Of a stretch of 64,000 nt of DNA, positions 27,226 through 35,611 are shown one piece after another. How positions within the stretch are numbered: the stretch's first letter is position 1; each line of letters begins with the position of its first letter. The stretch is taken from the NCBI GenBank assembly GCA_905197115.1, contig CAJJXN010000001.1, positions 1 to 64,000 of the forward strand. Reading direction: 5' to 3'. The position numbers were made by a program, and so were the translations under genes. This DNA comes from an uncultured Bacillota bacterium (lineage in GTDB: Bacteria; Bacillota_I; Bacilli_A; RFN20; CAG-631). A model generated the notes under the pieces. The model saw nothing but the letters and a program-made list of their open reading frames with translations, was not told the origin of the DNA and did no database searches.

Positions 27226-28971
27226 ATGAAACAACGCTTTTTAATGAATGTATTATTTTTACTGAATGTAGTAGTTAATCAAAATATTGAATTTGGATTA
27301 AATAAAAATGAAGTTTGGCAGTTTAAAAGTAATTTAAGTTATCATGAAAAAAAGAGACAGACAAATAAATTAATTAAGGGAGAGAAGTTAAATTTAATCG
27401 ATTTATCTGAAAATACAGGAGATTTTTTATATTCAGATGCAGTGTTATTAAAAGATAGAAGTTATGTTCTAGCGTTAGCTGTAGACAAAGGATTAGCAAT
27501 TGAAAATATAGAACTTGAAATTGTCCAAAAGGATCAAACATCTATAACCATTAATGGTAAACCTTTAAAAGTCGATGTTGAAGAAGATATTGGTTATCCA
27601 ACTGGCGGTGGTACTTATATTGGTACAGAATGTGAATGGCTTTGTGTTCCTTTTGAATCTTTAACTGAAACACTTTTTTTGTATAGTATTGAATTTATAA
27701 ATCCAACCTTAGATGATATTCAAGCTTTAATGTTATATGAAGGAATTGAGTTAATGCAAGATAGTTTTTATTCAGACTATGAAAAAATATCAGGTCCTTT
27801 AATATCTGGAAGCGTAGGAACTTATTACGCCAACGTGGATAATCCTGTAACTGTCGAATATTTGCAATCTTTATTGACTGCCATAGATGAAACGGATGGA
27901 GATATAACAGATAAAATTATAATAGTAAAAGATACGTATTCAAGCAATAAGAATAAAATTGGCGAATATGAGATTGTGTTTAGTGTAAGTGATTCGGCCG
28001 GTAATACTTCCACTTTTACATTGATTGTTTATGTACAAGACAAGACAGCTCCCATTATTAATGGTCCTGATTATTTAAACTATAGTTATACAAATTTAGT
28101 GGATATAGAAGAAATCAAAAACAACTTTAGTGTAACAGATAACGTAGATGAAAATGTAGAATTATTAGTTGAAAGTGATCACTATACAGCGAATGCGAAT
28201 GTACCAGGAACGTATGAAATTGTTTTTTCAGCGATAGATAGTTTGGGGAATAAGTCAGCAAAAAAAGTTGAGATAAGAGTAATAGATGATGTTGAACCTA
28301 TAATTAATGGCCCAGACAAAATAGAAAAATCTTTGTCTAGTTATGTATCAATTCAAGAAATCTTAGCTAATTACACGGCTGAAGATGATATTGATGGAAT
28401 ATTAGAACTGAATATTATTAAAGATACTTATACAGATAACAATAAAAAAGTTGGAGTTTATTCAATTACCATTTCAGCAACTGATTATTCTAATAATGCA
28501 GCAACTAAAACTATCCAAGTAGAAGTGTTTGATGATATCAAACCGATTTGGTATATTCAAGGAGAAAGCAATTTACTTATTAATGTTGATTATTCTTTGA
28601 AACTGGATGAAATAGATATAAAAAGAGTTTTATCTCGTGAGAAAAAAATTAGATTAGAAGATTTTGAACTTATTTTAATAGAAGATAAAGATGATTATTT
28701 TGTGACTGAAGTTCCTGAAATAAGAAAATATAAATTGACGTTTTTAATTCAAACTCTAAAAATGAAAGAAGAACTAAATGTTATATTAAATGTTGTGGAA
28801 ATGAAAAAAACAGACCAAGACTTACCTACCTCAAAAAGTGAACCATCATGGTTTATAAAAGTTTTCGATTTCAAACATCAGTCTTATGGAGCAATTGGAG
28901 TAGAATGTCTTGCTATTTTATTATTAGGATATTTAATTTATGTGTTGAATAAAAGGCATGAAAAACAATAA
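27226..28971 (+). CDS. membrane-anchored surface protein with Ig-like (DUF5011-type) repeats
   Basis: 581 aa. Hydrophobic N-terminal signal, a ~170-residue unique region, then three Ig-like repeats of ~85 residues (about 185-445). Each repeat starts with a 'P.I.GP' turn and ends 'GxYxIxxSaxDxxGNxxxxxxxVxVxD', the DUF5011/HYR-like pattern. A unique segment follows, then a C-terminal TM helix (about 556-574) with a short basic tail. Anchored outside the cell; adhesion or stalk function is inferred. Monocistronic, with its own terminator. No LPxTG motif. Confidence 0.8.
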   Translation: MKQRFLMNVLFLLNVVVNQNIEFGLNKNEVWQFKSNLSYHEKKRQTNKLIKGEKLNLIDLSENTGDFLYSDAVLLKDRSYVLALAVDKGLAIENIELEIVQKDQTSITINGKPLKVDVEEDIGYPTGGGTYIGTECEWLCVPFESLTETLFLYSIEFINPTLDDIQALMLYEGIELMQDSFYSDYEKISGPLISGSVGTYYANVDNPVTVEYLQSLLTAIDETDGDITDKIIIVKDTYSSNKNKIGEYEIVFSVSDSAGNTSTFTLIVYVQDKTAPIINGPDYLNYSYTNLVDIEEIKNNFSVTDNVDENVELLVESDHYTANANVPGTYEIVFSAIDSLGNKSAKKVEIRVIDDVEPIINGPDKIEKSLSSYVSIQEILANYTAEDDIDGILELNIIKDTYTDNNKKVGVYSITISATDYSNNAATKTIQVEVFDDIKPIWYIQGESNLLINVDYSLKLDEIDIKRVLSREKKIRLEDFELILIEDKDDYFVTEVPEIRKYKLTFLIQTLKMKEELNVILNVVEMKKTDQDLPTSKSEPSWFIKVFDFKHQSYGAIGVECLAILLLGYLIYVLNKRHEKQ

Positions 28972-28972
28972 T

Positions 28973-29000
28973 AAAGAGGATATTGACTTATCCTCTTTTT
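28973..29000 (+). terminator. terminator of the Ig-repeat protein gene
   Basis: AAAGAGGATA / TATCCTCTTT stem, six-base loop, T-run; starts 2 nt after the stop. Confidence 0.85.
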
Positions 29001-29005
29001 AATAG

Positions 29006-29152
29006 ATATTTATAATAAATACTTATAACTATGAAAGATATGAAGTAGATGAATCGATTTCATTATGGTTGAAATATTTAAAAGAATATATAGATAAAGT
29101 TCTTCCAAGCCCAAAAACTTTATTAAAAGAAAAAAAGAAATCAAATAGCTAA
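29006..29152 (+). pseudogene. remnant of a small gene (module A, part 1)
   Basis: Open frame without a start codon, preceded in frame by TAG. It reads a protein-like tail (YERYEVDESISLWLKYLKEY, then Ile-Asp-Lys and a Lys-rich end). The 'YE..E....I..LI.YLK' pattern resembles the small ORF at 29700, suggesting two copies of one family. Unknown function; decayed. Confidence 0.45.
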
Positions 29153-29153
29153 T

Positions 29154-29370
29154 TTAGGTTTAACTCATTCATCAAAGAGAGGTCATCATAGCAATATTAA
29201 ATTAGATAAAAATCCGAATCCATTATCCCAAGAAAAGCATATTTAAGAGATGAATTTCCAGTTTGATGATGAAATTTACTTAAAACTAATGTATTGAAAA
29301 GGTATAAGATTGCAGATTCAGATATACCAAAAGTATTGAAAAATAAAAAAAAGATAAGCATTAGGTGGTA
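29154..29370 (+). pseudogene. broken small basic protein gene (module A, part 2)
   Basis: Protein-like reading SSKRGHHSNIKLDKNPNP continues, after a frameshift near 29238, as AYLRDEFPV, meets two TGA-type stops, then continues NLLKTNVLKRYKIADSDIP and a Lys-rich end. No start codon. Coding quality across the breaks indicates a recently inactivated gene. The family is not recognised. Confidence 0.5.
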
Positions 29371-29423
29371 GTCATTAGCTACCACAGGCTATATCCAATA
29401 ATATTTGAATTAATATTATGAAA

Positions 29424-29513
29424 AAAATCAAATAAAAAGATTTAATCAAGATGGTTTATGGAAAAAAGTAATAAAAAAGCAATAAGCGATGATAAAAAAT
29501 CTTGTTTAAATAC
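29424..29513. repeat. ~90-bp hairpin repeat, copy 1
   Basis: About 88% identical to 30236-30324. Contains an imperfect inverted repeat CAAGAT..TTTAT / ATAAA..ATCTTG around an A-rich loop. It follows module A as copy 2 follows module B. Confidence 0.7.
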
Positions 29514-29544
29514 TGCCGTAAAGTAGTAATAAGGAAATGCCAAA

Positions 29545-29661
29545 TAAAAGAAGGAAGAGATTCATTTTGTTGAATTATATTTTAACCAAATTTTAAATAA
29601 AACGATTATTTTAAATGATTTAGAAATTGAAATTCTAAAACAAATAGGTTTGTTTGAATAA
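29545..29661 (+). pseudogene. startless small-gene fragment (module B, part 1)
   Basis: In-frame reading after a TAA: KKEEIHFVELYFNQILNKTI followed by ILNDLEIEILKQIGLFE and a stop. Protein-like, but without a start codon or ribosome site. The family is not recognised. Confidence 0.4.
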
Positions 29662-29699
29662 ATTGATTAGATGCTAAAGTAATAAAGGGGCGTTTATTT

Positions 29700-29801
29700 A
29701 TGAAATGAATAGAATTTTATCTTTATGAAAAAAAAGAAATAGAAAAGACTTATCCAGATTCATTTACTAGTTTAATTGAGTATTTAAAGGATGTGGCTTA
29801 A
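29700..29801 (+). pseudogene. short ORF with TGA at codon 3, coupled to the next gene
   Basis: ATG AAA TGA then IEFYLYEKKEIEKTYPDSFT and SLIEYLKDVA, stop TAA overlapping the next ATG (TAATG). A TGG to TGA mutation would explain the early stop. TGA is not Trp in this genome (many genes end with TGA and use TGG for Trp). GGGGCG just upstream could be its ribosome site. Confidence 0.5.
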
Positions 29802-30148
29802 TGGGAAAGAAACGTTATCAAGAGGGAAAAATTTATATAACCAATGATAGTCTGTTTTCTCATGATGGTTATTCAAAGGCTAATAGAAGAGTGGTTGTTC
29901 TAAATAATGATAAAACGCAAGCTACAGTTTGTAGAATTAAGTCATTAAAGGATAAAGATGGTAAAGTTCGAGAAAAATTAATTCCCATAGAAAATTATCC
30001 ATGTTTAACAAAACCTAGTGGAGTAGAACCATATCTCAAAAAACAAACGGTTAGAGGTAGTAAATTTAATGTTAATAAAATGAAGCCTACAACAAGTCGC
30101 TTGAATAAGTGGGATATGAAGAAAGTTAAAAATGGAATTAAAAAATAA
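29801..30148 (+). CDS. small basic hypothetical protein (module B)
   Basis: 115 aa, strongly basic, no membrane segment or known domain. The N-terminal half looks like a small beta-barrel (YQEGKIYITNDS, RRVVVLNNDKTQATVCRI), which recalls PemK/MazF-like or nucleic-acid-binding barrels, but no catalytic residues can be assigned. The start overlaps the stop of the upstream short ORF, so translation was probably coupled. It sits between the two ~90-bp repeats. Confidence 0.5.
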   Translation: MGKKRYQEGKIYITNDSLFSHDGYSKANRRVVVLNNDKTQATVCRIKSLKDKDGKVREKLIPIENYPCLTKPSGVEPYLKKQTVRGSKFNVNKMKPTTSRLNKWDMKKVKNGIKK

Positions 30149-30153
30149 AAAGT

Positions 30154-30175
30154 GCCCTATAACCATCTATAGGGC
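30154..30175 (+). terminator. hairpin after module B gene
   Basis: GCCCTATA / TATAGGGC stem, then a second palindrome GTAGATAT / ATATCTAC at about 30180-30201. No strong T-run, so termination is likely but not certain. Confidence 0.5.
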
Positions 30176-30235
30176 TCGGTAGATATAAATTAATATCTAC
30201 TTAAAATCATTATTATTATATGCAAAAAATTAAAA

Positions 30236-30324
30236 AAAATCAAATAAAAAGCTTTAATCAAGATGTTTTATGAAAAAAGTAATAAAAAAGCAGTAAATAA
30301 TGATAAAACATCTTGTTTAAATAC
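30236..30324. repeat. ~90-bp hairpin repeat, copy 2
   Basis: Second copy of the 29424-29513 repeat. Here the inverted repeat is perfect: CAAGATGTTTTAT (30259-30271) / ATAAAACATCTTG (30303-30315), loop of 31 nt. The following ~130 bp to the tRNA terminator hold no recognisable gene. Confidence 0.7.
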
Positions 30325-30462
30325 AGATATAGTGAAGAGTCAATGACCATGCATTATATCCAATCACAAAGGGAAGATTAGTTAAAAATGATAAGAGAAA
30401 TGGAAAATTCGATACAAAAAAAATAATAAAATTTACATTAATTTACATTCGAAAAAATGAAA

Positions 30463-30482
30463 AAGCCCTAAATTTAGGGCTT
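30463..30482 (-). terminator. terminator of the tRNA gene
   Basis: Perfect palindrome AAGCCCTAAATTTAGGGCTT ten bases past the tRNA 3' end, with A-run on + giving a U-run on the - transcript. Confidence 0.75.
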
Positions 30483-30492
30483 ATTTTAAAAA

Positions 30493-30566
30493 TGGTGCCA
30501 CTACGGTGAATCGAACACCGAACTAATCCTTACCATGGATTTGTTATGCCATTTAACTATAGTGGC
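30493..30566 (-). tRNA. tRNA-Thr (anticodon GGT)
   Basis: Read on -: acceptor GCCACTA pairs TAGTGGC perfectly, discriminator A, encoded CCA. Anticodon stem AATCC/GGATT with loop ATGGTAA gives anticodon GGT. T arm CGGTG-TTCGATT-CACCG. D arm is short (GTTA/TAAC). G1-C72, C2-G71 and G35/U36 fit threonine identity. It lies next to the decayed module region and could have been a recombination target. Confidence 0.9.
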
Positions 30567-30606
30567 GCAAATACTATTTTATAGATATTTGCATCATTTG
30601 TCAAAA

Positions 30607-31149
30607 CTATATGAAATTTTCTTTCATAAAATCACTAATTTTGGAAATAATTTCTGGTTCTAAAATAATTTTGCCATTTTCGTGTTTATTCATGCGATTA
30701 ATTCTTCGCTTGCAAATAGATCGTATTGCATCTAATTTTAAATAAGAATGAGCATGGTTATGATTCTCAATATTTAATTCTTCAATAACGCCTAAATCAA
30801 GAGAAAGTTTTGAACCTTGTATAGGTTTACTTGATAAAGGTATTACAATTACATTTCCAAGATCAATAGCCCATACTACAGCATAATGTCCTTTTTTGTT
30901 TCTATCAGATAACTCCGTACCTACATTTATGCCAAACTCTACCCACACGACATCTCCTTTTTTTAAATCGTCGGGTTGAGGACAATAACTACTTTTTTGT
31001 GATGTTTGTTTTAAATAATTTGCTTTTTTCTCGAACCAGTCGACAAATTCTAAAGCAACTTCAGAATCAATGGAAGCTAATTTCTTTTCTATATTTTTTG
31101 TGATTTTTAAAAATTTCTGTTGCGCTTTAAAATCACTTTGAAATTTCAA
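30607..31149 (-). CDS. PemK/MazF-family toxin-like protein with N-terminal extension
   Basis: 180 aa. Residues from about 65 form a PemK/MazF barrel: KKGDVVWVEFGINVGTELS, GHYAVVWAIDLGNVIVIPLS, then a Thr/Ser-rich strand and a C-terminal helix. The first ~60 residues are helical, an extension not seen in typical MazF. The only usable start is TTG at 31149, with AAGGTG 8 nt upstream. No antitoxin ORF is adjacent, so an orphan or solitary member is likely. Overproduced MazF relatives cut RNA; activity here is unproven. Confidence 0.7.
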   Translation of the reverse strand: MKFQSDFKAQQKFLKITKNIEKKLASIDSEVALEFVDWFEKKANYLKQTSQKSSYCPQPDDLKKGDVVWVEFGINVGTELSDRNKKGHYAVVWAIDLGNVIVIPLSSKPIQGSKLSLDLGVIEELNIENHNHAHSYLKLDAIRSICKRRINRMNKHENGKIILEPEIISKISDFMKENFI

Positions 31150-31170
31150 ACAAACATCACCTTCTTTGCA

Positions 31171-32463
31171 TTAATTGAGAGCCTCTCCTTCTATATCATA
31201 TGCATAAGCTTTAGTGATTTTAACTTTAACATAATCACCTATAAAAAGTTTCTTCTCACTTTTAACGATGACAAAACCATCTACATCATCTGGTGCATAG
31301 ACATAACTGCGGCCATAATAATTATTGCCATCATAATCTTCAATTAAAACAAGTTGTGTTTGATTGATTCGATTTTTATTTTTTTGATAAGAAATTTGTT
31401 GTTGAATTTTCATGATTTCATTTTTTCTTTGAGTTGCTATTTTTTTACTTACTTTTGGCTTCATTGTAAATGCTTTTGTATCCTCTTCATTTGAAAAAAC
31501 AAATGCACCCAAATGATCAAATTCAACTTCTTTTATAAATTGTTTAACATCTTCAAAATCTTCTTGTGTTTCGCCAGGAAAACCTAATATTAAGGTTGTA
31601 CGGAAAACAGCATGTGGAATTTCTTTTTTTATTTTTTGAATAACTTCTAAATATAATTCTCTATTTCCTGTTCGATTCATTTGTTTTAATAAAGAATTCG
31701 AACTATGTTGAATAGGAATATCAAAATATGGGAAAATATTATCATTTTGTTTGAAAACTTGAATGAGTTCATCACTAATACGATCAGGATATAAATAAAG
31801 TAAGCGAATATAAACTTTTTTATCTAACGAAGCAATATCTTGTAATAAATGATGTAAATGATAGTTACAGTAAATATCTTTACCATATCGAGTCGTATCT
31901 TGGGCGATAATGACAAGTTCTTTGACACCAATTGAAATTAAATATTGAGCTTCATTTAAAATATCTTCTTTTTTATAACTATAATAAGGACCACGAATAA
32001 GAGGAATTGCACAATAAGCACAACAATTGGAACATCCTTCTCCAATTTTTAAGTAGGCAATAGGAAGGTAAGAAGATAAAACTCTATTCTGTGTATTAAA
32101 AGTAGAAGGCAAAGAAGTTTTTAAAACTGAGTTTAATAACGAACCTATGTGAGCATATTCATCTACACCAATAATTAAATCAATTTCGGGAATTTCTTTT
32201 AAAAGTTCTTCTTTATATCTTTTAGCTAAGCAACCAATTACAATTAAAAAAGCGTTATCTTGTTTTTTATCAATAACATCAAAAATTGTTTGGATAGACT
32301 CTTTTTTAGAATCAACGATAAATCCACACGTATTGATGATAATCGCATCTGCGACTTCAATTTCATCAATGATTTGATGTCCCTCTTTTTTTAATAAACC
32401 AAGAACCCATTCGCTATCTACTAAATTTTTTGCACATCCTAAAGAAATCATTCCTATCTTCAT
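31171..32463 (-). CDS. rimO: ribosomal protein S12 methylthiotransferase RimO
   Basis: 430-aa radical SAM enzyme that adds methylthio to Asp of ribosomal protein S12. N-terminal UPF0004 domain with SLGCAKNLVDSE (three-Cys second cluster), radical SAM motif GCSNCCAYC (CX3CX2C) and C-terminal TRAM domain. The SLGCAKN start separates RimO from MiaB. ATG at 32463 with AAGGTG upstream. In a run with nrnA and ackA on the same strand. Confidence 0.93.
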   Translation of the reverse strand: MKIGMISLGCAKNLVDSEWVLGLLKKEGHQIIDEIEVADAIIINTCGFIVDSKKESIQTIFDVIDKKQDNAFLIVIGCLAKRYKEELLKEIPEIDLIIGVDEYAHIGSLLNSVLKTSLPSTFNTQNRVLSSYLPIAYLKIGEGCSNCCAYCAIPLIRGPYYSYKKEDILNEAQYLISIGVKELVIIAQDTTRYGKDIYCNYHLHHLLQDIASLDKKVYIRLLYLYPDRISDELIQVFKQNDNIFPYFDIPIQHSSNSLLKQMNRTGNRELYLEVIQKIKKEIPHAVFRTTLILGFPGETQEDFEDVKQFIKEVEFDHLGAFVFSNEEDTKAFTMKPKVSKKIATQRKNEIMKIQQQISYQKNKNRINQTQLVLIEDYDGNNYYGRSYVYAPDDVDGFVIVKSEKKLFIGDYVKVKITKAYAYDIEGEALN

Positions 32464-32473
32464 ACTTCTCACC

Positions 32474-33421
32474 TTATTTTAATAATTCATCTAATTCTTT
32501 TACGATTTGTAAAGTTTCTTCAAAAGTTTGAGCTTTTGCACCAGAGGCATTTGCATGTCCTCCGCCATTGTGTTTTGAAGCCACTTCGTTAATTGCAATT
32601 TTTCGACTTCGTATACTTACTGTCCATAAATTTTTTTCGGCATCTTCTGTAAATGTTACCCAAATACGGGATTCTTTGTAACCAGAAAATAAATTGACGT
32701 AAGCTTTCATTCTTTCTTTTTCCACGCCTAATTCCGCTAATGCTTCTTTGCTTGTATGTGTATAAATAACGCCATTTTCCGAAATTTTAAAATTGTTATA
32801 TAAATATTTTAAAATTTTAATGTCATCTAAACTTTTAGAATACATTTTTTCATAAATATCAGAAAAATCAATTCCTGTTTCAATTAATTTAGCCGCCACA
32901 TCGAAAGAACGTTTAGAAGTAGAACTATATTGGAAACGGCCATTATCTCCTACTAAACCGCTATATAAATAATATGCTGTTTTTTGACTAATCACATATT
33001 TTTTAAATCCAATTAACATTTCACCAATGAGTTCACAAGCAGCACTATAATTACTTTTAACAATTTCAATATCTCCAAATGTTTCACAATGAATGTGATG
33101 ATCTATTTTAATAGTATAACTTGCATTTTTAATAACCTCTTTGCAATCAATACGGTCAAAATTTGCTACGTCTAAAATAATAACTAAATAGTCAGTTAAA
33201 AATTCTTTAAGAATATCTGTCTTAGGATATAAAGTATCACTAAAAAATTTATGACTTTCACCGAGAGCATATACCTTTTTATTTTCAAAATTATCTAATA
33301 TCCAACTTTTTAACCCAAATTGACTTCCTGAAGCATCAAAGTCAGGTATTTCATGTCGTAAAATAATAATATTGTCATATTTTTTGATTGCTTTTAAAAC
33401 ATTTTTGTATTGTTTATCCAT
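32474..33421 (-). CDS. nrnA: DHH/DHHA1 phosphoesterase, NrnA-like nanoRNase/pAp phosphatase
   Basis: 315-aa phosphodiesterase that removes short RNAs and, in relatives, 3',5'-pAp. Seen: HEIPDFDASGS metal loop, VIILDVANFD, KIDHHIHCE (DHH motif, about residue 104) and the C-terminal NGGGHANASGA substrate loop. The DHH variant 'DFDASGS' replaces the usual 'DPDAIGS', as in several NrnA proteins. Its start overlaps the end of ackA by 8 nt. Confidence 0.88.
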   Translation of the reverse strand: MDKQYKNVLKAIKKYDNIIILRHEIPDFDASGSQFGLKSWILDNFENKKVYALGESHKFFSDTLYPKTDILKEFLTDYLVIILDVANFDRIDCKEVIKNASYTIKIDHHIHCETFGDIEIVKSNYSAACELIGEMLIGFKKYVISQKTAYYLYSGLVGDNGRFQYSSTSKRSFDVAAKLIETGIDFSDIYEKMYSKSLDDIKILKYLYNNFKISENGVIYTHTSKEALAELGVEKERMKAYVNLFSGYKESRIWVTFTEDAEKNLWTVSIRSRKIAINEVASKHNGGGHANASGAKAQTFEETLQIVKELDELLK

Positions 33422-34607
33422 TTTTAATCACCAAATCATATGTGTCTCTTGCAATCATTATTTCTTCGTTTGTAGGAATAATGTAAACTTTTACTTTTGA
33501 ATTTGGAGTAGAAATTAATTTTCCTTTACCTAAATCAATGGCTTTGCTTTCATCCACTTCAATACCAAGTGCTTCAGCAATCATAGGCATTAATCTTGTA
33601 CGTGTGCTAACTGAATTTTCTCCCACACCAGCGGTGAATACTAATACATCGCAACCGCCCAATTCAACAAAATAAGAACCAATATATTGAGCAACACGAT
33701 GGCAATAAACTTTTTGTGCGAGTAAGCAACGATGATCATTTTTAGCAATTCCTTTATCAATGTCGCGCATATCACTTGATATTCCAGAAACACCAAGTAA
33801 TCCTGATTTTTTATTCAAAACATCGTTTGCTTTCGTATAATCTAATTGGTCTTTTTCCATCATATATAAAACAGCTGATGGATCTGTATCGCCACAACGA
33901 GTCCCCATCATAATGCCTCCTAAAGGAGTGAAACCCATAGAAGTATCTACACATTTTCCATTTTTAATTGCACATAAAGATGCTCCTGAACCTAAATGGC
34001 ATGAAATTAAACGATAATTCTTTGTTTTTTCAAATTCTTCTACGACAGAAGCGATATATTTATGAGATGTTCCGTGTGCTCCGTAGCGACGAATTGAATG
34101 TTTTTGATAATATTCATATGGAATCGGAAAAATAAATTTTTCTTCTTCAATGGTTTGATGAAAAGCAGTATCAAACACAAAAGTATGAACGACATTTGGT
34201 AATAATTCATGGAAAGCTTCATATCCTTGCAAATTCGCTTTATTATGCAAAGGAGCAAATTGAGCTAAATAAGCAACTTTATCAGCGGCTTCCTTTGTAA
34301 CCACAACTGTACGGTCAAATAATTCTCCCCCTTGAACAACACGATGGCCGACACCTTTTATTTCATTTATGTCTTTTACAATACCCATTTCTAAAACAGT
34401 TTTTAACACTAAATTAACTGCATCTTTTTGTGTTTTAACAGGTAAAATTGTTTCATTTTTCTTTCCTTGATATTTAATTGTAAAAACAGAATCTTCAAAT
34501 CCAATTCTTTCAACTTGGCCTACCGTAATAACTTCTTCTTCAGGCATTTCAATTAGTTGAAATTTTAATGATGAACTTCCAGCGTTGACAGCAAATATTT
34601 TTTTCAT
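33414..34607 (-). CDS. ackA: acetate kinase
   Basis: 397-aa enzyme interconverting acetyl-phosphate/ADP and acetate/ATP. N-terminal AVNAGSSSLKFQL, then HRVVQGGELF, GTSHKYI and GARCGDTDPS-type MMGTRCGDTDPS motif. ATG at 34607 with AGGATT upstream; the in-frame extension lies in the terminator and leader region. Points to fermentative ATP production. pta is not in the window. Confidence 0.96.
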   Translation of the reverse strand: MKKIFAVNAGSSSLKFQLIEMPEEEVITVGQVERIGFEDSVFTIKYQGKKNETILPVKTQKDAVNLVLKTVLEMGIVKDINEIKGVGHRVVQGGELFDRTVVVTKEAADKVAYLAQFAPLHNKANLQGYEAFHELLPNVVHTFVFDTAFHQTIEEEKFIFPIPYEYYQKHSIRRYGAHGTSHKYIASVVEEFEKTKNYRLISCHLGSGASLCAIKNGKCVDTSMGFTPLGGIMMGTRCGDTDPSAVLYMMEKDQLDYTKANDVLNKKSGLLGVSGISSDMRDIDKGIAKNDHRCLLAQKVYCHRVAQYIGSYFVELGGCDVLVFTAGVGENSVSTRTRLMPMIAEALGIEVDESKAIDLGKGKLISTPNSKVKVYIIPTNEEIMIARDTYDLVIKNG

Positions 34608-34623
34608 ATTTTTAATCCTCCAA

Positions 34624-34655
34624 TAAAAAAATAACAATAGTATTTTACTATTGTT
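34624..34655 (-). terminator. terminator between the orphan kinase gene and ackA
   Basis: AACAATAG / CTATTGTT stem with U-run on the - strand, upstream of ackA. It implies ackA has its own promoter. Confidence 0.75.
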
Positions 34656-34676
34656 GAGGTAAAAAGTCAAAAAATG

Positions 34677-35513
34677 TTAAAGAGGGAGTAAAATATAAAA
34701 ACCAGTATAATCATCATTGCTAATCGTTCGGATTTGTCCATGATGTTTTTCAATTAAACGTTTAACACAATTTAATCCAATGCCTGTACCCGCTAATTCA
34801 TCACGTTTTTCTTGAGTTGTAGTTGTACTAGAATATAAAAGATTTTCGTAAGAATTTAAAACTTTATTTTTTTCTTTGGCTTTTTTAATTAATTTTGGAT
34901 AATTAATTCGAAGACCATCATTAATAATTTTTAATTTAAGCTGCAAAGGATTGTAATGAACATTCATTTTTATAATCATTTCTTTATTAAAATACCCATG
35001 TTTGATTGCATTTTTAATGATTTGATAAGCAATTTGGTAAACATCTTGTGCTAAACTTTTACAAAGATGTCCACCATTATGAATTAGCATAATTTTTATT
35101 TTTTTATTTTGTGTATGATTTAATACATCAAATTCATTTTTAATGGTTGAAAACAATTCTTTGATTGAAATTGCATCTTTATCTATTAGTACATCAATTG
35201 TATCCACTATATTTTTTAAAACTTGAGCTACTTTTAAATTTAGTAAATAGAGATCATCTTTTGTAGTAGGATTTTTAATTAACTTTAAATATAGTTCTTC
35301 CAAAAGATGTAATTGCTTCATTTCAGCATTTAACTTTAAAAAGCCTAACGTTCCTTTCATCGTGTGAATCAAACGAAAACTTTCTTCTAAAACATCATCT
35401 ACATCCATTAAATTAAAATTATGCGCGTCGGATAATAATTCATTAATTTTAATGAATCGTTGATAGTCATTATACAAACATTGAACAAAAAAAGAATCTG
35501 CAACCATGGGCAA
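34677..35513 (-). CDS. minimal CheA-like protein: Hpt domain plus HATPase
   Basis: 278 aa. N-terminal Hpt domain with phosphorylatable His50 in RLIHTMKGTLGFL. C-terminal GHKL ATPase: N-box QIIKNAIKHG (about 164-173), INDGLRI (G1), GTGIGL (about 242-247). There is no dimerisation P3 or CheW-like domain and no sensor or membrane part. It looks like CheA reduced to P1 and P4. No response regulator, cheW or receptor gene lies nearby, so the partner is unknown. Standalone, with terminator downstream. Confidence 0.75.
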   Translation of the reverse strand: MPMVADSFFVQCLYNDYQRFIKINELLSDAHNFNLMDVDDVLEESFRLIHTMKGTLGFLKLNAEMKQLHLLEELYLKLIKNPTTKDDLYLLNLKVAQVLKNIVDTIDVLIDKDAISIKELFSTIKNEFDVLNHTQNKKIKIMLIHNGGHLCKSLAQDVYQIAYQIIKNAIKHGYFNKEMIIKMNVHYNPLQLKLKIINDGLRINYPKLIKKAKEKNKVLNSYENLLYSSTTTTQEKRDELAGTGIGLNCVKRLIEKHHGQIRTISNDDYTGFYILLPL

Positions 35514-35611
35514 TCCTTCCTTTCAGTGCAGATTCATTGTAACTTATTTTTTATAATAATTATGTCGATAAGTGAAAGATTTGTTCGACAAAAAATGACA
35601 TTTTAAAAGAA

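Noticed and set aside
29197..29385. Minus-strand 62-codon open frame
   Set aside because: Antisense to the decayed module A genes, hydrophobic composition from reverse reading, no ribosome site.
29700..29801. TGA read as tryptophan (mycoplasma-type code)
   Set aside because: Many genes in the window end in TGA and all clear Trp codons are TGG, so the code is standard.
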